A DNA stretch of 64,000 nt from Henriciella sp045287255. Lineage in GTDB: Bacteria > Pseudomonadota > Alphaproteobacteria > Caulobacterales > Hyphomonadaceae. Of this stretch, positions 34,275 to 44,079 are shown one piece after another. Location of the stretch: NCBI RefSeq assembly GCF_045287255.1, contig NZ_CP137142.1, forward strand, positions 930,001-994,000, given 5' to 3'. Every line of letters begins with the position of its first letter. Within the stretch, counting starts at the first letter, position 1. The notes beneath the pieces were generated by a model that was given only the letters and a program-made list of their open reading frames with translations, had not been told where the DNA came from and did no database searches. Both the position numbers and the translations under genes were made by a program.

Positions 34275-35648
34275 ATGCAGTATATTTCCACACGTGGGCG
34301 CGCCGCGCCGGTTGATTTTGTGACTGCCTGTCTGTCAGGCCTGGCGCCAGATGGCGGCCTGTTCGTTCCGGAGGTCTGGCCACAGATTGAGCTGGCGGGT
34401 GTGAATGAAAGCTATGTCAGTGTTGCCACGCGAATCCTGAGCGCTTTTGCTGGCGATGCGATGAGCCGGGATGAAATCGCGGGGCTGTGTGAGCGTGCGT
34501 ATGCGAGCTTCGATCATCACAGCGTGACGCCGCTGGTTCAGGATGGCCCGAACCGTTTCCGCATGGACCTGCATCATGGGCCAACCCTGGCGTTTAAAGA
34601 TGTCGCCATGCAGGTGATTGCGCAGCTTTATGATCATGTTCTCAAGGCGCGTGGCCGGAGGATGACGATTGTCTGTGCGACCTCGGGCGACACGGGCGGT
34701 GCTGCGGCAGCGGCCTTTGCCGGGGCCAGTCAGGTTGATCTGCTCATCCTGCATCCGCATGAGCGGGTTTCCCCGGTCCAGCGCCTGTTCATGACGACGA
34801 CCGGGGCCAGCAATGTGCATAATCTCGCGGTTGATGGTGATTTTGATGATTGCCAATCTATCGTTAAAGCGATGTTTGCAGACCGCGACTTTGTCAGCGA
34901 AGTTGGCCTGTCAGGTGTGAACTCGATCAACTGGGCACGGATTGCGGCGCAGTCAGTCTATTATGCGACAGCGCAGGCGGCGCTTGGACCAGATCGGGCG
35001 CTGCGCTTTGTGGTCCCAAGTGGCAATATGGGTGATGCGCTGGCTGGCTATGTCGCTGCACGTTGCGGGCTGTTGAATGGATTTGAGGTGATGTGCGCGG
35101 TGAATGAGAACCGCTCGCTTGCCGAGCTGTTTGAGAGCGGCGTGATGCGGCGCACGCCTGCAAAAGCCACCCCAAGCCCGGCCATGGATATTTCGGTGCC
35201 AAGTAATTTTGAGCGCTTGCTGTTCGAGGTGGCCGGGCGCGATGGCGATGCGGTGCGCGGTGTTTATGATCAGTATAAGCAGTCTGGCGAGGCCGTGCTG
35301 CCACAGACGATGCGTGGCCCGCTTGGCTGTACCGGGTTTGCCTCTCAATCTGTGACCAATGCAGAGACCGAGGCAGAGATGATTCGCTATCTGGAAGAGA
35401 CGGGCGAGCTGATCTGTCCGCATACCGCGGTTGGTACCAAGGTCGCGCGGGACTTGCCGGAAAGTGATGCGGCGACCGTGATTTTGGCAACGGCTCATGC
35501 TGCAAAGTTTCCCGAAACGGTCGAAGCGGTCACAGGCCGGAAGGTGCCATTGCCTGAGCGCTGTGATGACCTCAAGGCGCGCGGTGAAGTGTTTGAGCAG
35601 ATTGCCAATGACCTTGCCGCCGTAAAAGCTCGGGTGCGCGGCGCATGA
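34275..35648 (+). CDS. thrC: Threonine synthase
   Basis: Converts O-phospho-homoserine to threonine using PLP. 457 aa, the long bacterial/fungal form. K108 in HHGPTLAFKDVAMQ binds PLP; the phosphate-binding CATSGDTGGAAAAAF and the SGNMGDALAGY motif are visible. Start MQYISTRGRA is the standard N-terminus. Downstream of the oxidase genes as in many alphaproteobacteria; the following gene overlaps by four bases. Confidence 0.96.
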   Translation: MQYISTRGRAAPVDFVTACLSGLAPDGGLFVPEVWPQIELAGVNESYVSVATRILSAFAGDAMSRDEIAGLCERAYASFDHHSVTPLVQDGPNRFRMDLHHGPTLAFKDVAMQVIAQLYDHVLKARGRRMTIVCATSGDTGGAAAAAFAGASQVDLLILHPHERVSPVQRLFMTTTGASNVHNLAVDGDFDDCQSIVKAMFADRDFVSEVGLSGVNSINWARIAAQSVYYATAQAALGPDRALRFVVPSGNMGDALAGYVAARCGLLNGFEVMCAVNENRSLAELFESGVMRRTPAKATPSPAMDISVPSNFERLLFEVAGRDGDAVRGVYDQYKQSGEAVLPQTMRGPLGCTGFASQSVTNAETEAEMIRYLEETGELICPHTAVGTKVARDLPESDAATVILATAHAAKFPETVEAVTGRKVPLPERCDDLKARGEVFEQIANDLAAVKARVRGA

Positions 35649-36637
35649 GTGGCGGGCCGGTCGGCGACTGGTCCTGGGATGGACAAGCAAAGCGCCTGAC
35701 GCTTGCTCCGAAAGCAGGGGCCGGGATTGGTGCTCTTGGCGGGAAGTGGCGTTTGGAAGACCTATCGAAAACGGTGGATGGTCTGAGTGCCTCGCGTTTG
35801 AAACGCAGTTTTTCGGGCAGCATAGAAACCGTCTCTTGCGAGTTAACGCTGGCCGATGGCCGCGTGCTTAGCTTGTTCGGTGGTAAGACAGATACAGGAG
35901 CAGCAGGCTTGATTTTGGAGGGCGCTGGCCCTGTTCTTGAGGATGGGCCAGGGCCTGATCTTCAGCCCGTCTATCAGCCCATATTTGATGTCACTGGTGC
36001 GCGGATTACGGGCTTTGAAGCCCTCGCGCGCTGGGATGGCGTGAGTGATCCAGCTGAGCGGCTCGAAGATACGGCGCTGGCGTCTAACATGCTGATCCGG
36101 GCGGTGAATGCTCTGGTTCTGTGGCGTGAGGAAAGCGGGCGTGACGATCTGTTCGTTCAGGTCAATCTGACTGGGCAGGATCTCGCCGATGAAAGCCTGC
36201 CGGGTTTGGTATCTGCATTGATTTCCGGATACGGCTTGGGGGATGGGGTTTTGCGGCTGGAACTGACCGAGCAAGCCGCGTTACGCGATACAGATGGTGC
36301 GGTGAACATGGCGCGGGCGCTTAAAGAGACGGGCGCGCGTCTGGTGCTTGATGATTTTGGCTCTGGGCACTCGTCTTTCCTGTGGCTCGCCCAGCTACCT
36401 GCCGACAGTTTGAAAATTGATGCAGCCTTGATTGCTGAAGTGGGGACAGACCGCGTTCAGACCATCTTGCACGCCATTACGCGCCTTGCTGACGAGCTTG
36501 GTATGGGTACGGTTGCCGAAGGTGTGGAAGATCGCGCGATCCTGCCTTTGCTGGCTGAACTTGGCTTCAGGCACGTGCAAGGCTTCGCCCTTGGGCGTCC
36601 GGTTAAAGCGCGTGATGCGGTTGCGCTGCTGACTTAA
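35645..36637 (+). CDS. EAL-domain cyclic di-GMP phosphodiesterase
   Basis: 330 aa. Residues about 1-95 look like a small PAS-like sensory region, followed by an EAL domain. Catalytic residues appear intact: E125 in FEALARW, Asn in QVNLTGQ, Glu in LELTEQ, the DD pair in LVLDDFGSG, Lys in SLKIDAAL, Glu in AEGVED and Gln in HVQGF. So it probably hydrolyses c-di-GMP to pGpG. No membrane segment. ATGA overlap with thrC implies co-translation, an unusual pairing. A GGDEF protein is encoded at 173-1156. Confidence 0.88.
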   Translation: MSGGPVGDWSWDGQAKRLTLAPKAGAGIGALGGKWRLEDLSKTVDGLSASRLKRSFSGSIETVSCELTLADGRVLSLFGGKTDTGAAGLILEGAGPVLEDGPGPDLQPVYQPIFDVTGARITGFEALARWDGVSDPAERLEDTALASNMLIRAVNALVLWREESGRDDLFVQVNLTGQDLADESLPGLVSALISGYGLGDGVLRLELTEQAALRDTDGAVNMARALKETGARLVLDDFGSGHSSFLWLAQLPADSLKIDAALIAEVGTDRVQTILHAITRLADELGMGTVAEGVEDRAILPLLAELGFRHVQGFALGRPVKARDAVALLT

Positions 36638-37971
36638 GCTTCCTGACCAAGGTCAATATCGAGGGACGCGATGGCGTGCACGAAATTGTTTGGGGCAAGC
36701 TCGCTCTTTCCTGTCCAGCGAATGTCCGGGAAGCGACGCAGGATGTTCCGGTAGGCGGTTTCCAGCTGCATGATCGCAACACGCTTGCCAAGGCAAACAT
36801 GCGGACCGTTACCGAAAGCCAGATGCTCCGCCGCATTGGCGCGAGCGATATTGAATGCATTCGGGTTCTCGAACTTGGCCGGATCACGGTTGGCAGCGGC
36901 GTAATACATCACGACCTTATCGCCTTCGCTCAGGGGCTGATCGCCGAGCTGAGTATCCTTGGTGACCGTCCGGCGCATATAGGTCACCGGGCTGACCATG
37001 CGGATCGCCTCATTGACGAAGTTTGGATACAGGCTGTCATCGGCCATCAGTTTGGCGCGCTGATCCATATTCTCTGTCAGGAGCTTCATCGTACCAGAGA
37101 GTGAGTTGCGGGTTGTGTCATTGCCTGCAAACACGATGAGTAGCCATGATCCGTCGAGGAATTCCTCAGACAGTTTCTCGCCATCAATTTCGGCGTTTGC
37201 AATGGCGCTGAGTAAGTCATTGCGCGGATTCTTGCGACGATCCAGAAGCTCGCGTCGTCCGAAATCGAACAGGGCCTGGATCTCAGTCATGAATTCCATG
37301 ATCTGTTCAGGGGTAACATTGCCGAGGCCTTCCTGCTGCGCCTGATATTGCGAGGTTTCAAGGAAGTGCATCCAGTGCACGAGCTTCGGACGGTCCGCCT
37401 CTGCGATGCCGAGAATTTCACACAGGGTGAAAAGCGGAAGCTCGGCGGAAAAGGTCTCAACCATATCAACAACCGGACCTTTGGCGCGCATATCGTCGAG
37501 CAGATGATTGACGTGCACATCGACCTTCTTCTTCAGTTCAGCCACAAAGTCCGGGCGGAACCAGGTCATATGCTCCATCCGCAAGGGGGTATGATGGGGG
37601 CGATCCAGATTGATGAGGGCGTTCAGAGAGGCCGAATGCAATAATGGGTGACGCGGGGCATCAGGCAGACCGTAATTCATCAGGATGCCGCCCCGCTGCG
37701 AGGAATAGGTCACCGGATCAATCTCAACCTGTTTGACCAATTCGTGTGAGGTCACGGCCCAGAAGCCACGGCCCTGATCCTCTGGATGCCACATGACCGG
37801 CGCACTTGAGCGCATCCGGTCAAAGGCGTCGAACGTGTATCCACCATTTCTGGAGAAGACTTCCGGATCGTTGAGGGCGACAGGAGGGTCTAATGGATTC
37901 ACAGGCGTATTTGATGGTGGTGCCGATGGTGTTTCAACCTGGTAAGTCTCTGAGATATTCTGAAAACCCAT
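36634..37971 (-). CDS. Cytochrome P450
   Basis: 445 aa soluble class I-type P450. The heme ligand is C393 in FGNGPHVCLG, the I-helix oxygen-activation motif is FAGNDTTRN, and the K-helix ExxR is EAIR. The pattern is of the bacterial families acting on steroids, terpenes or fatty acids, but the substrate cannot be read. It is 12 bases downstream of a second P450 gene, so they form an operon. No ferredoxin or ferredoxin reductase gene is adjacent. Converges with the EAL gene, overlapping by four bases. Confidence 0.94.
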   Translation of the reverse strand: MGFQNISETYQVETPSAPPSNTPVNPLDPPVALNDPEVFSRNGGYTFDAFDRMRSSAPVMWHPEDQGRGFWAVTSHELVKQVEIDPVTYSSQRGGILMNYGLPDAPRHPLLHSASLNALINLDRPHHTPLRMEHMTWFRPDFVAELKKKVDVHVNHLLDDMRAKGPVVDMVETFSAELPLFTLCEILGIAEADRPKLVHWMHFLETSQYQAQQEGLGNVTPEQIMEFMTEIQALFDFGRRELLDRRKNPRNDLLSAIANAEIDGEKLSEEFLDGSWLLIVFAGNDTTRNSLSGTMKLLTENMDQRAKLMADDSLYPNFVNEAIRMVSPVTYMRRTVTKDTQLGDQPLSEGDKVVMYYAAANRDPAKFENPNAFNIARANAAEHLAFGNGPHVCLGKRVAIMQLETAYRNILRRFPDIRWTGKSELAPNNFVHAIASLDIDLGQEA

Positions 37972-37983
37972 GATAACCTCCTG

Positions 37984-39315
37984 CTAAAACTTGTAGTGAA
38001 CTGGAATGGATTTCGGTCCACCAACGAAATTGGCTTTGATAAAAGTCGGGTCCCCGGCAAGCTCGATCGACTTCACGCGACTGAAAAGCTCTTCATAAAT
38101 CGCGATCATTTCCAGACGCGCCAAATGCATGCCCAGACACATATGCCCGCCATGACCAAAAGAGATTAGCTTATTGGGGGTGCGGTCGACCTTGAAAGCA
38201 TACGGGTCTTCGAAAATGTCTTCATCGCGGTTTCCGGATGGATAGCACAGAAGCAGGCTTTCGCCTTTCTTCACTGTCTGACCGCGTAGCTCATAGTCCT
38301 CATGGGCGGTGCGCATGAAGTGTTTAACCGGGGTGGTCCAGCGAATGGCCTCATCGACAGCGGTGCGGGCCATACCTTGCGGGTCGGTCATCATTTTCTG
38401 GAGTTGAGCTGGGTTCTGCAACATGCCCAGAACACCGCCGCCAGTGGAGGCACTGGTCGTGTCATGGCCAGCCGCCGCGACGATAATGTAATAGCTCATT
38501 GCTTCGAGCTGACCGATATCTTCACCATCGACCTTACCATTGGCGATGACGGTGGAAACATCGTCTTTTGGATTGGCGCGCCGATCAGCAGTAATCGCTG
38601 TGAAGTACATGAAGAATTCCGCAAGGGTCTGCTGGATCGAGGCGACGCCTGCAGAGGCATCCCCGGTTTCCTTGACCGACTTGTCGCGCATCATGTCTTC
38701 GTCCTGTGCGCCGAAGATTTCCTGCGTGAGCTTCAGCATCATCGGTTCATCAGATTCCGGAACGCCGAGGATTTGCATGATGACACGGAGGGGATAGTGC
38801 AGGGCGATATCCTGTTGGAAATCACACGCGCCGCCAAGATCCTCCATACGATCGACAAACTGTTTCGCCAGTCCGCGCACAGCGTCTTCGCGCTTTTTGA
38901 CATTATGCGGCATGAACCAATCCTGCGTCAGGTGGCGTAGTTTGTAATGCATCGGATCGTCAAGCTGGACGAGCGTTTTGAGGAGGTGGGGCTGGCCAAA
39001 GTCTGCATAGACTTTTTCCTCGGTCTTTCGATAGGATAGCATTTCCCGCTCGCCATTGGTGAACAATTTGTTCTGGCGAGAGATTTCCATAATGTCGGCA
39101 TGTTTGGTGACGGCCCAGAAGGGACGGAAATCATCGGGTTCACACCAGGCAACAGGATCTTCCGCGCGCAGGCGTTTAAAGGCAGCATCAAGCTGGGCCT
39201 GATCGGCGTAAACGTCCGGGCTAACAATGTCATTAGCATGGGCAGTAGCGGCGCTGGACATGGTACGGTTTGGGTCAAGCTTAGTCTCAGGCGGGGTCGC
39301 AAGGACGGTCGACAT
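37984..39315 (-). CDS. Cytochrome P450
   Basis: 443 aa from the ATG at 39315 (an in-frame ATG at 39339 is the alternative). Heme ligand Cys at about 393 in FGHGGHMCLG, I-helix AAGHDTTSAS, and ExxR in EAIR. First gene of the two-P450 operon; the sequences of the two are clearly different in the N-terminal and I-helix regions, so they are not a recent duplication. Electron donors must come from elsewhere in the genome. Confidence 0.93.
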   Translation of the reverse strand: MSTVLATPPETKLDPNRTMSSAATAHANDIVSPDVYADQAQLDAAFKRLRAEDPVAWCEPDDFRPFWAVTKHADIMEISRQNKLFTNGEREMLSYRKTEEKVYADFGQPHLLKTLVQLDDPMHYKLRHLTQDWFMPHNVKKREDAVRGLAKQFVDRMEDLGGACDFQQDIALHYPLRVIMQILGVPESDEPMMLKLTQEIFGAQDEDMMRDKSVKETGDASAGVASIQQTLAEFFMYFTAITADRRANPKDDVSTVIANGKVDGEDIGQLEAMSYYIIVAAAGHDTTSASTGGGVLGMLQNPAQLQKMMTDPQGMARTAVDEAIRWTTPVKHFMRTAHEDYELRGQTVKKGESLLLCYPSGNRDEDIFEDPYAFKVDRTPNKLISFGHGGHMCLGMHLARLEMIAIYEELFSRVKSIELAGDPTFIKANFVGGPKSIPVHYKF

Positions 39316-39376
39316 GGCGCGGGTAACCTCCGTGAACAAAGGCTGCTCTCTATCGCAGCTTTACGTGCACGTTACC

Positions 39377-40288
39377 CTAACGCTTGCGTCTGTGAACCCG
39401 TGACCTTGGGGGAGGTTTGCCACGCTCGCGCCGAACTGGTTGCAGGTCTGGCAGAAGCTCAACCGGAATGATTTCCGCTAAAGCCTCGTGGAGTGCTTTC
39501 GGGTCAATTTCTTCAACTGCGCCCGGGCGCAGGTCGCCAAGCTCAAAGGGGCCATACTCGGTCCGGATCAGGCGATTGACCTGTAGGTTCAGGTGTTCGA
39601 GGGCTTTGCGGACCTCGCGATTCTTGCCCTCAGTCAGTTCAACATCAATCCAGTTATTCGATCCGGTTTCCCGCTCCAGGGTCGCGTTGATCGTGGTATA
39701 ACGCGTGCCATCCTCAAGCGTGACGCCTTGCTTAAGGGTATCGAGGGCTTCTTGAGATGTGCTGCCATGTGCGCGGGCGCGGTAGCGGCGGGTGAACCCC
39801 GTCTTGGGCAATTCCATCGCGCGGGCAAGGCCGCCATCATTGGTGAGGAGAAGCAGGCCTTCTGTCGTCAGATCGAGCCGGCCAATCGTGACCACGCGGG
39901 GTAGCGTCTTGGGCAATTGTTCGAAAATTGTTGAGCGGCCTTCCGGATCGTTGGTCGTGGTGATCAGGCCGGAGGGTTTGTGATAGCGCCAGACGCGCAC
40001 GGGTTCAGGGGCTTTGACCAGCTTACCGCGCACTTCGATCCGCTCGCGACCGGTAACCTTGAAGGCGGGCGTCGTCAGCTTGCGGCCATTGATACGAACC
40101 TCGCCAGCCTCAATCAAGGCTTCAGCTTCGCGTCGAGAGGAGACTCCAGCGCGGGCAAGGTATTTGGCAATTCTTTCCCCGGCGCTCCAGTCGTCACTGG
40201 GCGGTTTTTTATTGGCCGATTTGCGGCGGGGCTTTTGTCCGGGGCGCGGTTTGCGCGGGGGCCGGTTCGTCTCTCGACGGTCCGTCAT
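39377..40288 (-). CDS. RluB/RsuA-family pseudouridine synthase
   Basis: 303 aa. A basic, Pro/Lys-rich N-terminal tail (1-35) precedes an S4 RNA-binding domain (about 37-95: RIAKYLARAGVSSRREAEALI) and the catalytic domain with the active-site Asp in GRLDLTTEGLLLLTNDG. The KNREVRKALEHL motif near 225 is typical of RluB (23S rRNA U2605) and RluE/RsuA relatives; RluB is the most likely. A second basic tail ends the protein. Confidence 0.9.
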   Translation of the reverse strand: MTDRRETNRPPRKPRPGQKPRRKSANKKPPSDDWSAGERIAKYLARAGVSSRREAEALIEAGEVRINGRKLTTPAFKVTGRERIEVRGKLVKAPEPVRVWRYHKPSGLITTTNDPEGRSTIFEQLPKTLPRVVTIGRLDLTTEGLLLLTNDGGLARAMELPKTGFTRRYRARAHGSTSQEALDTLKQGVTLEDGTRYTTINATLERETGSNNWIDVELTEGKNREVRKALEHLNLQVNRLIRTEYGPFELGDLRPGAVEEIDPKALHEALAEIIPVELLPDLQPVRRERGKPPPRSRVHRRKR

Positions 40289-40309
40289 GGGCGTATCCTT
40301 GGATGCTTC

Positions 40310-40738
40310 TCACACCAGTTGCAGCACTGGCGCGGCAATCGCAAGCCCAAGCGCCAGTTCAGTTGGAATCCAGATCGGGATCATACCCGGTTCACGGTTC
40401 TCTTTTCCGTCCAGCAGAAGCGACATTGTGCGGCCTAACCCGGCGCCAAACCAGGCGGCAGCAATCGGCATCAGCATAAAGATTTTCATCAGGACGATTT
40501 CTGTATTGGTATTACCGCTCAGCTGCCAGAGGATAACAGCGGCGGTGAGGTGCAGGAGGAGTAAGAGGCCGCCATAAGTGGCGCGAAACTCTGAAAACCC
40601 GCCGGGCTTATCTGGATCGGGATCTGCAGTCAGCCTGACGACACCGGCTGCCCATTTCGGCACAAACAAAGAGCCAAGGCCCAGCAAAGCACAAAACCCG
40701 AGGGCGATCAGGGCGATGAGGTCGACAAATGGTGGCAT
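40310..40738 (-). CDS. Small four-helix membrane protein
   Basis: 142 aa, with hydrophobic segments at about 7-26, 53-72, 80-100 and 120-140. A conserved-looking SEFRATYGG stretch precedes the second helix, reminiscent of DUF4345-type proteins, but I am not certain of the family. Function unknown. It lies between the pseudouridine synthase and the lipid A acyltransferase on the same strand. Confidence 0.65.
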   Translation of the reverse strand: MPPFVDLIALIALGFCALLGLGSLFVPKWAAGVVRLTADPDPDKPGGFSEFRATYGGLLLLLHLTAAVILWQLSGNTNTEIVLMKIFMLMPIAAAWFGAGLGRTMSLLLDGKENREPGMIPIWIPTELALGLAIAAPVLQLV

Positions 40739-40791
40739 AGTGGTGGTCCTTCCCGTCTTTGGCCCTGAAATAGATCAGATCAGGGATAAGG

Positions 40792-41760
40792 CTATGATGA
40801 AGGCGCGTCCATGACACCTGCCTTGGCCCACGCATCCTTTGGCCAGCGGCGATGCTGCCAGAACCACTGCCCCGGATTGGCGCGCACTTGCTCCTCAACA
40901 AAGGCGGTAATCCGCGTGACGCAGGCTTTAACATCCGCGTCCGCGTCGCCTGTCTTTTCTGGCAGAAAAGGCTCATGAATGGTCACGTGAAACCGTGCAG
41001 GGCCTGTGCGTGTGGTCGAGAAAGGAACGATGGGCACATCATATTTCAAAGCCAGGCGCGAAGGGCCGGGGGCGGTCATCGCGTCATGGCCAAAGAAGGG
41101 AATGGCGACGCCCTGATTGAACTTCTGATCATTCATCAAGGCCACAGCGCGTCCGGCGGATAAGGCCCGCATCATCTCGCGGGTCCCAAGGCCCTTTGGG
41201 GTCAGCACATCAATCCCGTAATCGTGGCGGACTTTATTGATGCGCCGGTCAATGTGTGGGTTGTTGAGCATGCGATAGGTGATCAGGCAATCGACCGGGC
41301 GGTTACAGATCACCGCAGCCATGATTTCCCAATTTGCAAGGTGGCCGGAAATGAACACGGCCCCTTTCTCTGAGGCGGCAATGGCATCGAGGTGTTCAAG
41401 CCCGGTAATCTCAACCCGGTCACCTTTATAAGGGTCGATCTTGGGCAGGTGAGGCAGTTCACCTGCAGTACGGCCAACATTTTCCCAGGCCTGTTGTGCA
41501 ATCGCTTCACGTGCGGCCTCGGTCTTTTCCGGGAAGGCTAGACGCAGATTACGCAGAACGGTTTTTCTTTGTGACAGTAGCGGCGCGAGCTTCTTGAACA
41601 ACCAACCGCCAAAGTTCGACGCGCGATCCGGGCCAAGCGCGGTCATTGGCCACCAATAGATCACATCCCAGGCAATCGCTTCGACACGCCACTGCACACG
41701 CTGCCAGAAGGTCGAGCGGTTATCGATGTCTTTGGGACGGATGTATTGGGTATCGGTCAT
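40792..41760 (-). CDS. Lipid A late acyltransferase (LpxL/HtrB family)
   Basis: Adds a secondary acyl chain to lipid A in the inner membrane. 322 aa with the acyltransferase catalytic pair H140-x4-E145 in SGHLANWE and the QRKTVLRNLRLAFPEKT segment typical of the family. Its ATG overlaps the lpxK stop by four bases, in a waaA-lpxK-acyltransferase run. Whether it acts before or after Kdo addition cannot be told from sequence. Confidence 0.92.
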   Translation of the reverse strand: MTDTQYIRPKDIDNRSTFWQRVQWRVEAIAWDVIYWWPMTALGPDRASNFGGWLFKKLAPLLSQRKTVLRNLRLAFPEKTEAAREAIAQQAWENVGRTAGELPHLPKIDPYKGDRVEITGLEHLDAIAASEKGAVFISGHLANWEIMAAVICNRPVDCLITYRMLNNPHIDRRINKVRHDYGIDVLTPKGLGTREMMRALSAGRAVALMNDQKFNQGVAIPFFGHDAMTAPGPSRLALKYDVPIVPFSTTRTGPARFHVTIHEPFLPEKTGDADADVKACVTRITAFVEEQVRANPGQWFWQHRRWPKDAWAKAGVMDAPSS

Positions 41761-42749
41761 GAGGTTTTGAATAGTGGATCGAGCAAGCTGTCCAGCATAT
41801 GCTCATCTTCAAACTTTGCCTCAACGGGAAAGGTGAGAATATCACTGCGATCCTGCGGGTTGAGGCGGACATAGTCTTTCTCTGTTGTGATCAGCTTGGC
41901 CTGATGGTCCTCGGCCAGTCGCTGTAAATATTGCAGATCGCGGCTGGAATAGACGTGGTGGTCGGGGAATGGGATGGCATCCTTAAGATCGCCGCCCGAG
42001 CCTGTGAGGCTGTCGAACAGTTTTTCAGGGCGACCTATCCCGGCAAAGGCGACCAGAGGCCCAGTTGGGGCTGGGCCACGCGGGATGATCGTCGCGCGCA
42101 GGATGGGTTTGTCGAAGCCTTCAAGAGCTTCCGGGATCGGACCATCCCCCATCAGGATCACCGCGTCCGCCCGGGCGAGGCCTTTGGCGATCGGTTCGCG
42201 TAAAGGGCCTTTGGGAATGACATGACCGTTTCCGAACTTGGCATGACTATCAACGACAACAAGAGATAGGTCCTTGTGCAGGCTGGGGTTCTGGTGACCA
42301 TCATCCATGATGATTGCGTCAACCTTATCAGCAGCCATAGCTTGCCCAGCGGCAGCGCGGTCAGCACCAATCCAGCTTTCTCCGCTGGCTGAAAGCATCA
42401 GCGGTTCATCGCCGACATCGCTGGCGGAATGGTGTGTGAAATCAACCTTTAACGGGCCTTTCTCACGGCCCCCATAGCCACGGGAAAGGCTGGCTATCCG
42501 TTTGCCTGTGCGCGCGCTGAGCCGTTCGCGCAGGGCCGCAACGACAGGAGATTTGCCGACGCCGCCAGCGGTCAGGTTGCCAACACAGATCACCGGAATA
42601 TCGATACGGACAGGTGTTGCAGAGGCGATCTTGTGGGCCGTGACAGCACCGTAAAGGGCGCTGAACGGAGACATAAGGAGACGAAAGAGCGGCGCAGCTT
42701 CACGCGACCATGGATCAAGGTCAGCAGCCCAGAAGCGGGGTTCACGCAT
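41757..42749 (-). CDS. lpxK: Tetraacyldisaccharide 4'-kinase
   Basis: Phosphorylates the lipid A precursor at the 4' position. 330 aa, with an N-terminal membrane-associated segment, the unusual P-loop GNLTAGGVGKSP at about 57-68, DDGHQNP (metal-binding region) near 145 and the FAGIGRPEKLFDSL motif near 235. Overlaps waaA by eight bases upstream and the acyltransferase by four downstream. Confidence 0.96.
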   Translation of the reverse strand: MREPRFWAADLDPWSREAAPLFRLLMSPFSALYGAVTAHKIASATPVRIDIPVICVGNLTAGGVGKSPVVAALRERLSARTGKRIASLSRGYGGREKGPLKVDFTHHSASDVGDEPLMLSASGESWIGADRAAAGQAMAADKVDAIIMDDGHQNPSLHKDLSLVVVDSHAKFGNGHVIPKGPLREPIAKGLARADAVILMGDGPIPEALEGFDKPILRATIIPRGPAPTGPLVAFAGIGRPEKLFDSLTGSGGDLKDAIPFPDHHVYSSRDLQYLQRLAEDHQAKLITTEKDYVRLNPQDRSDILTFPVEAKFEDEHMLDSLLDPLFKTS

Positions 42750-44007
42750 GACTGGTTTCCTCCACCGATAGTAGAGGAAGGAGTGCGGCGAGGGTTGCTT
42801 GCAAGGGGTCCTGCGCTGTCGCTTCGAGATGATCCATCAAAGCTTGTGGTGGCGCAGATACTGGCAGGGCTTCTGCGAGTGCTGTTGCATCGCTGACAAA
42901 GTGCAGGCCGCCGCGTTGTTCCAGGTCTTCCATCATGGATGAAAAGTTGAACACATCTCGTCCCGTGAGAACAGGTTTGCCAAGGCGGATTGCCTCAAGT
43001 GGGTTGTGGCCACCAATGCCGGGTGTGTGGCCACCGCCGAGATAGACCCAGTGAGCCAGATGCATCCACAGACCCATTTCCCCCATTGTATCAGCGAGAA
43101 GGATATTTGTGTCGGCGTTGACTTCGGTGCCAAAACTGCGGCGGGCGACCGTGTGTTTATGGGTATGGCAGAGCTGCTCGACCTCATCGCCGCGTTCTGG
43201 GTGGCGCGGTGCGAGGATCAGGAAAGGCGACAGGCTCATAGCTTTGAGAGCGTTCAAGACGAGTGTTTCTTCACCGGGATGGGTCGAGGCCGCCAGCAGA
43301 ATAGGGCGCTCACCAATTGCTGTTTTCAATGCTGTTAGCTCTGATTCCTCCACCGAGAGTGGGGGCAGGGATGTCTTGAGATTAGCGGGTAGGTGAGTGG
43401 TTTGCGGTGCGAGGGCTTTCAGGGTTTTGGCGATGTCGTGACTGCTGGCTGCGATGATGTCGAAACCGCCAAGGATTTTGCGCGCTGTAGCGGGCCAGCG
43501 TGCCCATGTGTTGAGGCTATTCTGAGTCATGCGCGCATTGATGAGCGCTGTTCGTGTGCCGGACTGACGAAGCTGGGTGAGCAGGTTTGGCCAGATTTCG
43601 CCCTCTGCAAATACAGCAAGTTCAGGGGACCAGTGGTTTGCAAAGCGCTTTGCCGTTGCTGGTGTGTCCAGCGGTGCGGGGCAGAATATACGGTTTGTTT
43701 TCGTGGCGATGTCGGTCTTGATGAGAGTAGCGCCTGTGAGGGTCTGACACGTATGTAGGATCGTCAGGTCCGGGCGCCGTTCTTGAAGGGCATCTGCAAC
43801 CAGTAAGAGGAGCTTGGATTCCCCGACACTGGCGCCATGCATCCAGATTAAAGGGCCATCCGGGCGGTCTGGGAGGTTACGGGCAAATCGCTGAGAAAGG
43901 GTGTTTGGATCTTCTTTGTCTCGTGCCACGCGTCGACGCATCAGGACGGGTAAAAGCGGCGCGATCAGTCGCGTCACCATACGATACAGAAAAAGGCCGA
44001 TGCGCAT
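42742..44007 (-). CDS. waaA: Kdo transferase
   Basis: Attaches Kdo to lipid IVA, the base of the LPS core. 421 aa GT-B glycosyltransferase with an N-terminal membrane anchor, IWMHGASVGE near 53-62 (contains the catalytic Glu), FAEGEIWPNL near 133, LAASTHPGEE near 232 and the C-terminal GGGHTPGIGGHNPLEA donor-binding motif. First gene of the waaA-lpxK-acyltransferase operon. Confidence 0.96.
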   Translation of the reverse strand: MRIGLFLYRMVTRLIAPLLPVLMRRRVARDKEDPNTLSQRFARNLPDRPDGPLIWMHGASVGESKLLLLVADALQERRPDLTILHTCQTLTGATLIKTDIATKTNRIFCPAPLDTPATAKRFANHWSPELAVFAEGEIWPNLLTQLRQSGTRTALINARMTQNSLNTWARWPATARKILGGFDIIAASSHDIAKTLKALAPQTTHLPANLKTSLPPLSVEESELTALKTAIGERPILLAASTHPGEETLVLNALKAMSLSPFLILAPRHPERGDEVEQLCHTHKHTVARRSFGTEVNADTNILLADTMGEMGLWMHLAHWVYLGGGHTPGIGGHNPLEAIRLGKPVLTGRDVFNFSSMMEDLEQRGGLHFVSDATALAEALPVSAPPQALMDHLEATAQDPLQATLAALLPLLSVEETSHA

Positions 44008-44079
44008 GGCTCGGCCTTATACGGTTATCTTGAAAAATGAACAGCACATGCAACAGGCGCAAGGAATGCTGTTCAAAAG

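Noticed and set aside
40763..40785. Inverted repeat CCCTGA/TCAGGG between the acyltransferase and small membrane protein genes
   Set aside because: Only six-base arms, an 11-base loop and no T run on either strand; could be chance.
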